Position numbers and translations under genes: made by a program. Under the pieces are notes generated by a model. It saw only the letters and a program-made list of their open reading frames with translations. It did no database searches and was not told where the DNA came from. Below, one piece after another: positions 1 through 12,876 of a stretch of 60,000 nucleotides of DNA. The stretch lies in contig NC_064045.1 in the NCBI RefSeq assembly GCF_932526225.1, positions 10,322,022 through 10,382,021 on the forward strand. The letters run 5' to 3'. How positions within the stretch are numbered: position 1 is the first letter of the stretch; the number at the start of each line of letters is the position of its first letter. The stretch comes from Nematostella vectensis (taxonomy: Eukaryota; Cnidaria; Anthozoa; Actiniaria; Edwardsiidae).

Positions 1-432
1 AGAGCTACCAAGGCAGGATTTAACCAGTAGTTGTGTGGCTGTGCCTTAAATATTTTCTTAGTGTTCCTTTATTGTGCCCCTTCAATATTCTGAGGCCTGC
101 TACGGCAACGGGACCTTAGAAGCCTGTGCACCCACACCCTACCATGTTGTCAACCCAACCCTGCCAGGTTTTTTTTACAAGAAATAATATGCAATGTGAA
201 AATTGGGCTGGAAGGTGAATACATCTGATGGTACAGCCGAGGGTGACTTGTCAATTCAATAGTCACTAACTGGACATTTATTTCATGCAAAGAATGGCCG
301 AGAAGCAAGAATTTGTTGTGAAGGGGGATGGGGGACTATGGATATCATAAAAGTCAAAATATTGGTGGCTTTTCAAGAAGAGATGACTGTGTTTTGGCGG
401 CAGAGTGGGGATTGCTTTAACAAACTGCTGAC

Positions 433-3400
433 CTGTCGACAATAGCCTCGCCATCACTGAATCTGTTGCCAAAGTTCACTTCGCCAATAAAGTGCTCCAC
501 TAGCCTGCCAAGGGCACGCTCTATCGTGGAGAGATCTCGCAGACTACAGTGCAGCTGACGGCACTCCATCTCTCCTCCTAGATCCATGTGAAAGGTACCT
601 GTCAAGCAAAAACACACAAGAGAACCTTGACATGCAGTAATTGCTTGAATAAGCTCTGTGGTACTTATCAAATGTTTTACATCTTTGGAGATGCCGCTTA
701 TTTGGGGGTTTAGCTTATTTCAAAATCCGTTTTATCTCTGATAAAACGTGCAGGGATTTAAAAAAAAAAAACTAGAGGTAGAGTCCCCCTTATGACAAGA
801 GTCTAAAAGAGCAAAATGTTCAGCCAAGACAGGTGAGAGGTCAGGGGGGGGCAGGACCCCAACCTGTACATGTGAAGATATGAGCTCTACTCCAGTTGCC
901 CCAATTGGTAGTAGTTAAGAAGACGGTTAGTTTTAAGTATGTATTTGGATAGATAAAAGTGACCTATTACCAGTGCTGAAGATGCTGATTTGAACTTAAT
1001 TGACTTATGGTCAGGGAATTCATACTCTGGACCCCACGCTATCTTTATCTCTAGACACACCCCTGCTAGGTACTTATTAAGGGGATGGTCTTCTTCATAA
1101 TAAGGAAAGCTGCTCATTATTACTTTTTTTTGGGGGGAGGGGTACTATTAATTGGAGGAGTTACTAATTCAAGCAATTATGATAACAATTATAAGGAAAG
1201 CTGCTTATTATTATTTTTTTGGGGGGAGGGGTACTATTAATTGGAGGAGTCACTAATTCAAGCAATTATGATAACAATTAGACATAAGAATGATTACTGT
1301 CTCATGATCACCATTTTAGATCCAGGAGATCACCTACAAATATTATCTGGAAGTATTACCTTCTGCTGTTTTCGTGATGAACTGTCCAAGACCCAAATAA
1401 ACATCAATGTATTTGCTGAACAAGGGAAACTGCAAAACAAAACGCATGTAGGATAACTTATATAGGATAACCTGAAGGGCAGTCTGAAAGTTTTTGGTAT
1501 TTTAAAAATTCGTATTATCATGGAAAATATTTTTACCCATTAACTTTTTATTTGTTTTTGAGCAATGGAATAAAATGTTTTTATTTTAGGATGGGATTCC
1601 AGTTATCCAAGCTGGGGTTATTAAACTACAGTAACTGGCATATTTTATTTGCATCAATGTTTTTGCAGGAGTAACATATTTGACGCACATGTTTGGATCC
1701 AGAAACACTGCTGCAGAAGGCAGTATGAAATATTGGTGGGGAGGGGTGGGGGCATGATACAGAAACATGAAGAAAATTGGGGGCCCAACCATAGTAGGGG
1801 AATGGTCAATCCTTATATTTTTTTAAGAATGGAGGGGAGGGGGGGGCACTTGTCCCTAATGCCACACCTCTCAGTACAGTCCTGTTAACAGAAGGGAGTT
1901 TGGGCGTTGAAGTAAAATTCAGGGCGGGGAACATCAGGCCTGCAGCCGGGGGGGGGGGGGGGGGGGGGGGTTTCAGGGAGAATTGAGAACCACTGCGAGC
2001 TAGGATGAGATGCATGAGAAAAAATGTCCTGCTAGATGGGATGTGTGCACAAGCCTTCCCCCTGCTCAAAATCCTGGCTATGGTCTGAAAAATCAGAGTG
2101 TATGAAAATCAGCGTTAAGTGGGTGAGGAATCAAAAATGGATAGTCACCTAGTAGGCATGGCTGCCACTCCCCCCCCCCCCTAAGCCCCTGACGTAGTTC
2201 CCCCTTTCTGTCATTGTACATGTTCTCATCTTACCAGGGCAGTAAAAGCCTCTGCTGGCAACAGTTCGGCAAGCTTGGCAACAATCTCGAGGCAATTGCG
2301 CTGAAAGGCCTGCCACTCAGTCTCAGCCTAAACAACAATAAACAGCAATAAACAGAAAAAAAAAAACAAATAAGTATCAGCTATTTCAAATAAGGTTGCA
2401 CTCAAGAACCCATGTGTCCTAACCTGCAGTAGTTCATGGGTACCGTATAAACGGTTGAATCCTTGTTTCTGAAGGCTATGTGAATGTTCATAAGAATGTT
2501 AACAAGAATTCTACATCTTTTCAAACCTCAATTTGTATTTTATCAATGCTTATTTGCTTATTAACGTTGAAGCACTGCGGGTTACGATACACAGATTCTC
2601 TGAGTGCAGCCTTATTTCAAAGAGGTGTATGCAGCTAGAGACTTTTATTCATGTTGTCAATGACAATTATCTTCAGGCTTATAGACTGGATCTCAGGGAG
2701 AGGGATGTTTTTTTAAGGAAAGCACAAATATACACAAGTAGTGTACAAAATAGAAGCAGCATTTCCACTTAGCCCCAAAGAATATTCCAAAGTTGCACTC
2801 ATCCTGTCGTGACATTAATTACTTTTTTTAATAACATATTTCAAACTACAAATACGCATAGCAAGCTATGTAATTCTCAAAAATGACAAATGGAATTTGA
2901 GCGGCTGGTCCCATTTTTATGGCATCTTCAATTTAAGCTATTTTGTTGACATTCTGATTTCGAAGTAGTAAAGTGGTGTATTTAATGTTTTATTTCCATA
3001 AAGGCATTCCCTCCTCCATAATGCTGGTGCCAGCTCCTTCCAAATCTATTTGCTAGACAGAGAACATTAAACCTCACATTATCATCCATATCCGAGTCAT
3101 CCAGTTCCTCTAACTTACATTTACTTATTTGCTAGACAGTGAACATTAAACCTTACATTATCATCCATATCCGAGTCATCCAGTTCCTCCAACTTACATT
3201 TACTTATTTGCTAGACAGTGAACATTAAACCTTACATTATCATCCATATCCGAGTCATCCAGTTCCTCTAACTTACATTTACTTATTTGCTAGACAGTGA
3301 ACATTAAACCTTACATTATCATCCATATCCGAGTCATCCAGTTCCTCCAACTTACATTTACTTATTTGCTAGACAGTGAACATTAAACCTTACATTATCA

Positions 3401-5087
3401 TCCATATCCGAGTCATCCAGTTCCTCCAACTTACATTTACTTATTTGCTAGACAGAGAACATTAAACCTCACATTATCATCCATATCCGAGTCATCCAGT
3501 TCCTCCAACTTACATTTACTTATTTGCTAGACAGTGAACATTAAACCTTACATTATCATCCATATCCGAGTCATCCAGTTCCTCCAACTTACATTTACTT
3601 ATTTGCTAGACAGAGAACATTAAACCTCACATTATCATCCATATCCGAGTCATCCAGTTCCTCCAACTTACATTTACTTATTTGCTAGACAGAGAACATT
3701 AAACCTCACATTATCATCCATATCCGAGTCATCCAGTTCCTCCAACTGATCATGATTGTGATGGAACTGTATCTTTTTCAGAATATCATTCAGTAGTAGC
3801 ATAAGCACATCCTTGTATCTAGACACAAAAAACAAGAATTCAAACTAGTACAGAGGTACACAAGATGGGACAATAAACTAAGGGCAGGGCTACTGCTTAG
3901 ATCTGGAAAGAAGACAGATGCATTCCAGGAAAGAAAACTTAGAGGGGGAAGCAAAGGGAATAACCAAGCACATATAAAACACATCCCAGGAGTCCCAGGG
4001 AGTTCTTTTTTCTACCATTTTCACTAACAAACAAAAAGACCTTGGGGAACAGCTTTGTCAGAGCTTGTTGCATGGCTACTTTCAGTGTTTAAAAAAGGCC
4101 AAACACGCTGCCATTTTAAGCTCCCGCTCAATGCCGAGTCACACAAAGAATTCATTTCCATCGGCTAGTTTAAGCAAGTAACTAAGAAACTTTCAATCAA
4201 ACACCATTGATAAAGTATCAGTCCACAATTGTGGATTGCTTTTTTTAAATTTTACTTGCAAATAAACTGTTGTATTTTCAATTATAAACAATAACAAGGG
4301 AGAAGGTGACTGACATTCTTTAAACCATCAATCTCTTATTTTCAATGTGTTAAAGTTTTCAAAGTGTTAAAGTTTTGAAGCTGAGGGAAATCATGTCAAT
4401 AATGAGACTGTAGGCTTTATGTCACCATTTCCCTTTTTGTTCCAATGATTTAAATTTCTCTATGGCTTGGATACCTGATATTTTCTATTTGCTCTGCCCA
4501 ATCACACCCTCAACTTTATCTTATTGAATAACCTCTGATACAGCTGTTCCCCAGGGGATTTTTTTTGTTAGTGATAATGGTAAACCTAGGTTTTCCAAAA
4601 ACGATACACACCTTGATACAGTGGCCTCTGCTTCTGCTAGCTTATCTCTTCTAGCGCTGGACACCTTTGATGTCAGATATTCCAGGAAAACAGACCATGT
4701 GTCCAGGCAGTTGAAAAATCCTTCATTTTGAGGCTGGAGATACCACAGTATAAAACAGTATAAGGACCCGACAGAATTATTACTAGGGGTGCTCACAGCA
4801 GACGCACACACACTCCCTCTACAGCCAAAAAGTATATCATTTCTATTTGAATGATTGTCAAATATTATGCTTTTTTCCCATATAACACATATTAATGTGA
4901 ACCTACCCTACCTTCTCAACCCACCCTGGCCTAATCAGAAAATCCTAGCTGCATACCTGACTACAACCAAAAATCTTGTAAAATATAAATTATTTTCACC
5001 CCATGCAATTTCAAAGCTGGATAACAGTGACAGAATGTTGAATGAATTTGGCCTCATTTTTATTTATTTATTTTTTCATTACTTATC

Positions 5088-5131
<44 letters not shown>

Positions 5132-8100
5132 ATATATTTTTTTTGGGGGGGGGAGGGGTGAGGAAGTGGGGGGATCTGGCTCTTGGTCTTTTAAGGGGGA
5201 AGGGTCTTGTAATACCCAGGTTTCAAGAGTGTACAGATTGGACTTTGCCAAACCTACCTCTCCAGATCAAAGAATTCCCAAGAGCTACAATACAAGGCTA
5301 GTGCATTATGACTGACCTGATGGAAGGTGTATTTATACAGCAGAGTCAGGAGCTCCAGGATTGGGAAAAGGGAGCTGTTCTCAAAACGCCGAAGGTGGAT
5401 GCTGACGAACAGGTGTAGGAACTCTGTAAACTTGTTCAGGTAGCTATAAGAAAAAAAAGAAAAATCATTCTCTCCTTCCTGTTATATAGATGGGTAAATA
5501 GATTGGAAACACAAGAAACATACATTAAAAATGACAGACTGACAGGACATCAACCATTCCAAGCAGGTAACAGGCTTGGTGCTTCCATAGGGGCGTGGAT
5601 GGGGGTGGGGCACTGGGGGTACTTCCCCCCCCCCCCAATATTTTAAAAAATTATAAGGAAATGACAAGTAGGGGTGTGGCTGTGCTGCCCATTGTTTTTT
5701 TTTTTAAGTTTCTGTATAGTGCCCCCCCCCCATAATTCAAGCCCTGCTACAGCTATGCCTATCTTGGTAAGTTATGTCCTTGAGACAAGGGACATCTTAA
5801 AACAGATAGGGGTTATCATTGGCAATATCAATTTAACCCTAACGAATAGCAGTTTGGGTGTGGTCAACAGCAATCCTTAACCCTAAAAGATAGTACATTA
5901 CAGTAGATGTGGATGAAGCAATTTCTAACCCTAGACACTAAAAATTGGGTATTTTAAAGTGGGTATTCAATGCATGATGTCTTTTTCATTGTAAACCAAC
6001 CCTCAGGGGGTTCTTATAAGGTGAGATTATAAAACAAATTATAAGGCTTTTTTTTCTGTCTCCTGATGAACTGCTTACAGTACCTATCATCAAGTTCAGA
6101 AAGGTGGTCGTCTGATGATGAGGCACTATCTTTGGTTATGCGCTGCAGAAGTTGGAATGTTTGTTGGAACAGCTTCAAAAGATACTCTTCGTACTCCTGT
6201 GGGACGCAGTTCTTAGACAGAAGCTCATTAATGCATGTCATGGCAAGTACACCTGTTAAAGAGAATACAACATTTACAGGTTATTATAAAGCAGTGTGTT
6301 AAGCATGATGTTTCTGTGAGAGACTTTAATATTCTGTGTGTTTAGTTATTATGTTTAGTTATCATGTTTCTACAAGAGACTTTTATATTCTGTGTGTTTA
6401 GTTAAGGATACCGTAGACCCAAGCGGTAGTTACCCCGATCGTCCCGGCAAAATCACTCGCGCTCGCGTTGGATTAAAGCAAATGCCAACAAACTATATAT
6501 CAATTTGAAGCATAATGATTGTACTTTCCTCCTAAAATAATCATTTTTTATACGCGCTTAATTTTGAGTGCTTTTTCCTGGTCCGAAGTGCGAAATCGAC
6601 CACTTTTAAACATGCAAATTATTTATACACACCAAAAGGGCGTAACCTCCCGGGATCTGCTTTATATCTTTCGTCATGTACTGAACTGACAAACCATGTC
6701 TACATTTGACGTCACACAGCCTCGTTGATATCAAGGGTCAAAGTTAGGCGTGGAATAATTTTGCTTCTTTGGCTACAACGCGCTAATTAAGTCCGTAACA
6801 AAAAAAGCTATTGATTATCTGCGGCACAGTGTGACAGAACAATATCTCTACTAGACGCTTGCCAAGTTGCGCAGGAATCGGGCGGTTAGAAGTGTACCTT
6901 CAATTCACATATTTAGAGTAAGATGGGGTGAAATTTGATTGCGAGATATCGGGGATTGAAGTTGTGTAAACATTAGAGGCAGCGTGACAGTAATGACAGG
7001 CGAAGAGCAAATAGAGCCGCGTATGGCAACCAATCACATTGCATGCTCTACAAGCAAGGGGGGGAACTCTTAGGCGCTCAAATGTCATACCGCTGGTGTG
7101 CTAGTGAAGGAAGATGCCTAGACCGAAACGAGCTTGCACCGAACAAAAGAAGAGCACGGAAAACTTAAAAAGCCCTCGAACGGAGACAACTCTATGTTTT
7201 GGGCTTTCTTCCTCGCTTAGCCTTCTTCGAAGGAAGCCAAGGATTCTTACTAAATCTTGGCGTAGTTTACAACTATGCAAAATTTAGAGTAAACGTTTAA
7301 AAAGTTGATATAAATACGGATAAATCTTAGATAAAACGTTGATAATGATACTGAAGAGCTTGTATGCTTATTAGAGGGAAAAGCTGTAAAACTAAGTTCC
7401 CCGGACGTTGATCGCGGGACTTTCAGCTAAGTAAACAGGATTATGGGATTATTGACGCCTTCGAGAATAACGCTACATTCATTCGAATTTGGTTTTTCTT
7501 GAATATCTGGCGTAATATTTAAGATTTTGGTGGTATTTTTTTGCTAAAACCTAGAGTATGCCTATTGTCATTGAATGGCACGATAAAAAAATTTCACCCG
7601 AAATGAAGCCATTTGGGTCTACGGTATCGTTAAGCCTAATTTTTCTACGAGAGACTTTAATTTTCTGTGTGTTCAGTTAAGCATAATGTTTTTGTGAGAG
7701 ACTTTTATATTCTGTGCTCAGTAGGAAATGAGTGGGGATAAGGGGAGTTCAAAATCACTCTTAAAACCCACATGGACAAAATGCCACACCCTAGAGGGTT
7801 AGCTTATTTCAAATGCTCTTTTACCCATCATTGGCACACTTATGGCCCTTTTGCTAAAATATATATTTTTTTAATTGCATGAAAGATTAATTATGGATAT
7901 GTGACAGATCTCAAAATACTGTAACTTTTAAATTTACTGGAAGCTTATCTAAAACCAGATATCTAAATGTATGTCGCTATTAGTGTATGTAAGCATCAAG
8001 GCATTACCTAGATCAGGGTTGCAGACAACACTACCACCACCACCACCCGATATACCATTACAGCCAAACTCAGCAAAGTAGAACACTGTCCCCAGTAGTG

Positions 8101-11100
8101 CAGGCTTGATTGTACTCGACAACGGAATCCAACTGAACAGATGTGCCAGGCACTTAAGAGTCAAACAGCTGATCTCCTCGGCGTCCGGGTCCAGTGATGG
8201 CAGAGGGTGTCCAAAGTTTTGCCGAGATTTGGGTGACTGATTCAACAGTCTTCCAACTAGAGGATTTGAGACATGGTGAGGTGCATCCGTCAGGGGGGAA
8301 GTGGAACAGAGGGAGAGGGTGCTACTGTTTGAGACAGTTGGGCTGGCACTATGCGTAGAGGCTACACCATGTGTTGGCGAGGGTGGAGGGGTGACTGTGG
8401 ATGCTAGACGACGGTGCTTGTCCAGTATTCGGTCGAGCAGCTGAGTCAGTAGGCAGAGGATGGCTGGGACCTCATGTAGGAGCAGTCGGTGTAACTCTGT
8501 GCGACGTGCAATACTGAGGTCTTCACGGGGTGAGGCCAGCTCCTCAGAGGTGGTTTGTAGCATGATAAGGCCGAGGCTAGTGTTTGAAGGCTGCTGAATA
8601 AGCTGTAATTTAAAATAAAGGACAAATACATCACTGGTTTTTAGTGAATTCTAGATTCACTAAGCATGAGTGCCTGCACCATCCAGTGTAAACATATCGG
8701 TCTAGAGGTTAGCACATTGGAATCCCATCACGCTGCAGTCCAGGTTAAAATCCTGGCTCTCAGCTATTAGACTTTTCTGTGTTCAAGTCTAGGTTTCAGT
8801 GAGTTGAACTTGTTTCTCCTGTGTTTTCAGTCTTTCAGAAAAATAAAGAGCACCTTCTATTGCTTCACTCACAACTAAAAGGGGTGTTAAAGCTAATTTG
8901 TGCTTTACATAAGGGTAGGGATTTTAAAGGTAATATTGGAGTTAAAATAGTGCCTAAATAAAAATACTGGTATGTTAGTACCATGTAGTGTCAAACCCAC
9001 TCAGCAATGACTGACTAATGTTAAAAAGATAGTGAGTGTGTGTGAACTGCAAATGAGTATGTGAATGGTCATCTATCCAGCCAAATTATCGTCTTCATTA
9101 TTTCTTTTTCAGGGCAGATAAAAACTGAGTCAAGTACCAGTTGGTATACTGTTACCCAATAATGGTACTTGACTTGACTAACATAAACTCTGGTTAAATA
9201 AAACACAGGTACCCAGGTATTTTGCATGTGAATGAATATACCAACCTCCATGATATCAGAGAGAAAGTTAGGGTAAAAATGTGGCCAATCTAGTCTACCC
9301 ATGTCTACTATGACCTTGGCCAGCTTGTTCCTGACAAATGCCGGAAGAGCCTTGTGTTGTGACAACAAGTACTGCTTGAGGAATGATCGGATTTCCGTCT
9401 TGTCCGATGGCTGGGTACCGATCCATTGTTTGTTTATCAAATTCTGAGGAACAATGAAGAAATTCTTTATCTTATATTATTTCCATCTGTTTTATTCACA
9501 TATGCCATTACTTTTCAACATAACACTATAAAGACAGATTAATCAATCTTGTTCTGCCAACCTTAATGACATATAGGGAATAGGGGCGGAGAATGAGTTG
9601 ACTAATTTTCAATTCAATTCAATTCAATTATTTTACTTGGCACCTTTTCACCTTTGATTCACGGGCAATGCTCCAAATACATTTATATTAAAAAGTAAAC
9701 AATTGGTTTTCAATTATATTCCTATTTACAATAAATTCTCTATCATCGTACTTTGTAGTGATGTTATTATATAATTCTCATTACAAAGCACTTTCCCTTA
9801 TTGTCGTTGCTTCCCAAACAAATTGAGCTATTTAATTTTTGGTTGCACTCTCCTGTTTTGAACTAATCACCTTTTAGATTCTGTTTTGTTGCAAATGGAA
9901 AAACCCTATACATTTTCCCCCTCAATTCATTATATGCAGGGCATTTTATCATAAAGTGTTCCTTGTCCTCAACTTCGACCAAGCATATTGGGCACATTCT
10001 TTGTTCAGGGGGAGTGTACAGTTTTGTGTGATGTCCTGTTTCGATAGTTTGTGGTTGCTTAGTCTAAGCTTTGTTAGTGCAATTCTGTGATTAACATTTT
10101 TAATTTGATAATTTTCGTAATTGTGAACGCTCTTAAATTCCCTTTTTTTTTCATATCACCATCCCTTGCTGGATAAGAGAATAGAATCCTTTTCTCAAAT
10201 CCCACTTTATTAGCATACAATATAGCATACCTGTCAACCCCCATAAATCTCAAGGAATTTTTTAGGGTGAGGGGTGGGGTATATTTTTGTGGGTGGAGGG
10301 GTGGGTATACCCTTGCAGTCGTTTGCTGTATAGATAGCTCTCATGCACAAGTCCACTTATAGATCTCACGAGGGTATTGGATAAATTGCGCTGCGCATGG
10401 AAATTATAGTTATAATCATTTTATAGAAAATAGGCAAAATGAAGATTTTCTATAGAATAATTTTTCGGAAGCAATAAAAATCTCTAAAACACAGGGGATC
10501 TGGTGTTCAATGCTGAAGAGCAGGAGGTGGGGTCCATGACTCCTGCCTAATGTGGGAGAGTTGACAGCTATGGGATAGAGGCAAAAAAAAGGTGAAGACA
10601 CTTCTCTTTCTTTAATGTAAATGAATGCAATGCTTTGCATTATTTTAATTTTCATTTCTCGGCAGATAAGGAAGTTAAATCCATCATCAAATCCTACTGA
10701 CAATAGCAAATGGGAAGGATGAAAAGAACAGCCGGAGAAACTTATTGTTTGCTTTAAATTTTCATTTATAAAATACTGTAGTTATTTAAATTTGATATTT
10801 CATTTGAACGCTTACCTCAAATATTGATATAGCATACATCAGAACATAATGATTCCGACTGTTGCTCAGAAAATACACGCAGTGATGCCACGCTCCCGAC
10901 TGCTGACCAAAATTATGGAGCACATGTTCTGCAGAAGGAGGAGAGAGTTGAGCTATCAACTGTACACATAATATACAACATAATTCAAATTGAAAAGGTT
11001 GTCCACTGCTCTGTGACAGTCTCTCACAAACCTTGTATTCTACATGTGGGCGAAGCAATTGTATAAATAGTTACATTACATTTGGAACATCAAATGTCTT

Positions 11101-11845
11101 CCTAGATGGACAACCTTTCCAAGATGGATGGATAGAGTGTGATAGAGAGACAGATAGATAGAGATGGACAGACAGATACAAAGAGATGGGATGGATTGAT
11201 AGACAGACAGAAAGATAGAGATAGACAGACAGATAGAAAGAGATGGATAGATAGACAGGCACGCACAGACAGACGGAAAGAGATGGAGGGATAGACAGAC
11301 AGAGGGGATAGAAATGGACAGACAGACAGAGAGATGACCACACTGACAGATGAAACAATCAGGCAGAGAGATTCATTAAATGGTAAGATGGCTGCAATGA
11401 AAGGGAATGCATATCTAAACAGTCTCTTCTAATCTAAATAGAACATACCGATTTCTCTCTTTCTGTTATTGTCTGCATTTCCACAAAAGAACTCATCCAT
11501 AAGAGCTTCAAGGGAATGAAGGGAAGCCTCGTTTGATGCCTATAGAGAAAATACAGTGATCTAGTTTCTATAGGGTGTGCATAAATGTGAAGTTTTACTG
11601 CAAAAGAAGTTATATCTCCATCTTTTCATTTTATGATATTTATGATTAGAGCGGACCTTCCAGTCGAGTGGGGAGAGGGGGGTTCTTCCGAACCTGGCTA
11701 CGGGCCCGCTTTACTTGTTACTCAAAAATGCTATGGTCAACTCTTAGAGGGAAGAGTGGAAAACGAACAAATTTATCGAAACAGAAGAGAGATGCCTTAA
11801 CAAACAGCACTTAAATGGTTACAGACAAGCTTACAAACTTACCAT
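433..11845 (-). CDS. XPO6: Exportin-6, N-terminal part (12 exons; gene runs off the left edge)
   Basis: Exportin-6 is the importin-beta-like receptor that carries profilin-actin out of the nucleus with RanGTP. Exons read on the minus strand: 11843-11845 (ATG only), 11449-11539, 10816-10928, 9246-9443, 8008-8602, 6084-6252, 5317-5443, 4612-4733, 3710-3818, 2235-2327, 1360-1429 and 433-598. All are bounded by AG/GT and every junction keeps phase, giving 618 codons plus 2 bases. Recognisable blocks include REIEHVLHNFGQQSGAW, VRNKLAKVIVDMGR (importin-beta N region), QTTSEELASPREDLS, CINELLSKNCVP, FVSIHLRRFE and CRQLHCSLRDLS. All line up in order with human XPO6 (about 1,125 residues), so a little over half is here. 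The large 8008-8602 exon has a Ser/Thr/Pro-rich insert relative to human. No exon for the next segment was found below base 433. Family identity is very secure; exact edges are by eye. Confidence 0.95.
1101..1279. repeat. 91-bp tandem duplication in XPO6 intron
   Basis: Two nearly identical copies of about 91 bp, each with a TAAGGAAAGCTGCT start, a T-run then G-run (TTTTTTTGGGGGGAGGGG) and the end AATTATGATAACAATT. The second begins at 1192. It lies in the intron downstream of the 1360-1429 exon. Nothing suggests coding. Confidence 0.85.
3049..3747. repeat. 79-bp tandem repeat containing copied XPO6 exon end and splice sites
   Basis: Nine units with a period of 79 bp; the motif TGCTAGACAG recurs at 3051, 3130, 3209, 3288, 3367, 3446, 3525, 3604 and 3683. 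The unit closest to the exon overlaps the real 3' end of exon 3710-3818. On the minus strand each of the other units carries an AG acceptor-like site, 54 bases open in the XPO6 frame and ending LEELDDSDMDDN, then a GTGAGG or GTAAGG donor, with 25 bases between one donor and the next acceptor. Units differ by only a few substitutions, so the array is young or homogenised. Confidence 0.95.
6303..7725. repeat. Diverged minisatellite split by a transposon insertion
   Basis: Units of roughly 45-60 bp containing GAGAGACTTTAATATTCTGT and GTGTTTAGTTA occur at about 6318-6405 and again at about 7640-7725. The TIR element at 6407-7628 sits between them, evidently inserted into the array. Both lie in the XPO6 intron between exons 8008-8602 and 6084-6252. 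Confidence 0.7.
6407..7628. mobile_element. Non-autonomous TIR DNA transposon, 1.22 kb
   Basis: The ends are perfect 16-base terminal inverted repeats starting GATACCGTAGACCCAA (left at 6407, right ending 7628). GTTAAG flanks both sides (6401-6406 and 7629-7634), giving a 6-bp target duplication, or a TTAA duplication with a one-base-longer mismatched TIR. No long ORF lies inside, so it cannot encode its own transposase. The superfamily is not settled; TTAA would point to a piggyBac-like element, but the TIR start is not typical. Confidence 0.8.
8686..8890 (+). mobile_element. tRNA-derived SINE remnant
   Basis: GTCTAGAGGTTAGCACATTGG resembles a degenerate pol III A box region, and about 35 bases on GGTTAAAATCC resembles a B box (GGTTCGAATCC). 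The spacing is tRNA-like. A tRNA-unrelated body follows, ending near 8890. It lies in an XPO6 intron. No second copy was seen in the window. Confidence 0.5.
9601..10150 (-). mobile_element. 5'-truncated non-LTR retrotransposon 3' end
   Basis: The minus strand encodes a C-terminal segment with ETGHHTKLYTPPEQRMCPIC, then EVEDKEHFMIKCPAYNELRG, ending at a TAG near 9873. The Cys-X2-Cys...His-X4-Cys knuckle after an E-TG-H pattern is typical of the carboxyl end of RT proteins of RTE/CR1-type retrotransposons in marine invertebrates. A 3' UTR follows, ending in an (ATTGA)n microsatellite tail near 9605-9625, as in RTE-like elements. One frameshift near 10055 separates the upstream LRLSNHKLS segment. 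It is a dead copy in an XPO6 intron. Confidence 0.7.
11108..11345. repeat. GATA/GACA microsatellite
   Basis: About 240 bp of interspersed GATA, GACA and GATGGA tetra- and hexanucleotides in the XPO6 intron between exons 11449-11539 and 10816-10928. The open frames through it on the minus strand (Ser/Leu/Val/Cys-rich) are simple-sequence artefacts. Confidence 0.9.
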
Positions 11846-12624
11846 TTCAACAGTGCATGTATTTAGACTTCTAGTTGGTATAAACCTTCGCTACCTTTTC
11901 CTCCAACAACAGAAAGATGTCGCCATCTTTGCGTCAGCGCGCAAACATAAAACACAAGATATCTCAGCCTATCCAGGTAAAAAATTTGCAAAAATTCTTC
12001 TAAGGGTCTATTACATTTTGTCTCTGATATGCATTGCAATATTACTGTGATTTTTCGTGAATTTTGTAAATAATTGGTGTTTTACGAAGAAACTTAGTAA
12101 GTTGGAACTATTCAACCAGGCCCATCATGAAAACGAGGCTACTGTCGCAAGTATGTCTGCTGACTAAGCAGATGATTTTCTGCAGGCTCGTCACATTTTT
12201 TATTTTTATTTATTTAGATTTATTTATTTGCCTTTGGTTGTTTTAAAAAAAAATTCAAGCATCAATCACTATTATTTAAACAACTCAATATAACGTCTCC
12301 TTCGTTGTAACATTGAACTAATCTTTCACCTCTACACCTTCTCACACCGCACTCTCGGCCGCTCGTTCGTTCTAATCTGTACACTCTTTCTTTTTTTAAA
12401 GACACCTTTTTTATAAGAAATTCAAGTCTGAAATTTCACTAAATTTTAAGAACATGCTAAGAACATGCCGAGGCTCAGATAGCAGGAAAAATAATATATT
12501 TTAGTCCTGATGCGTTCTAAAATGCAGAATCAAATTGCGCCCATGTAGTAAAAATCTGCCTCAACTGGAAAATATACTTTCTTATAAAAACTCAAAAGAG
12601 TGTATCCTCGCTCCGTTAACCGCA
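11846..12624. other. XPO6 upstream region, no gene seen
   Basis: This stretch lies upstream of the XPO6 start codon and should hold its promoter and 5' UTR. No TATA box is obvious. A motif near 12433-12475 (AAATTTTAAGAACATGCTAA then GAACATGCCGAGG) recurs near 50510-50540, so part of it is a dispersed repeat. The 65-codon plus-strand frame at 11853-12050 has no recognisable features. Confidence 0.5.
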
Positions 12625-12876
12625 CATCTTGATGCGGTTTGCGGGTTTCGTTAAACTTTCCGACAGAAGACAGCGTCACAATGCCAGTTTTAAAACTCAA
12701 TTTTGTTTCATAAGAAAGGCTTTATGTTCAAGCACGCTGTGCACACATTATTCAGTGGCGGTAAGGGTGCATACACAGGGGGTGCGCGCGCATCCCCCTT
12801 TGCGTCTTCCATATGTATGATGGCCCAGTGCTGTAACAGTAAAACCAATCACAATACTGGAAATCAACTATAAAAA
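12625..12876 (+). repeat. 250-bp inverted repeat, left copy
   Basis: Runs from ACATCTTGATGCGG to CAACTATAAAAAAT and is about 90% identical by eye to the reverse complement of 26224-26470 (and of 35284-35530). The copies are about 13.6 kb apart in opposite orientation and bracket the fold-back nest and the Helentron. They could be the TIRs of one large element or independent insertions of a dispersed repeat. No target duplication was found at the outer edges. Confidence 0.75.

Noticed and set aside
3049-3747. CRISPR-like array of regular 79-bp units
   Set aside because: There are no variable spacers. The whole unit repeats, it contains an exon end, and the DNA is animal.
8686-8770. A functional tRNA gene
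   Set aside because: A and B boxes are degenerate and the acceptor stem does not pair. A SINE remnant fits better.
11071-11358. Leu/Ser/Cys-rich frames suggesting a membrane protein
   Set aside because: GATA/GACA microsatellite inside an XPO6 intron.
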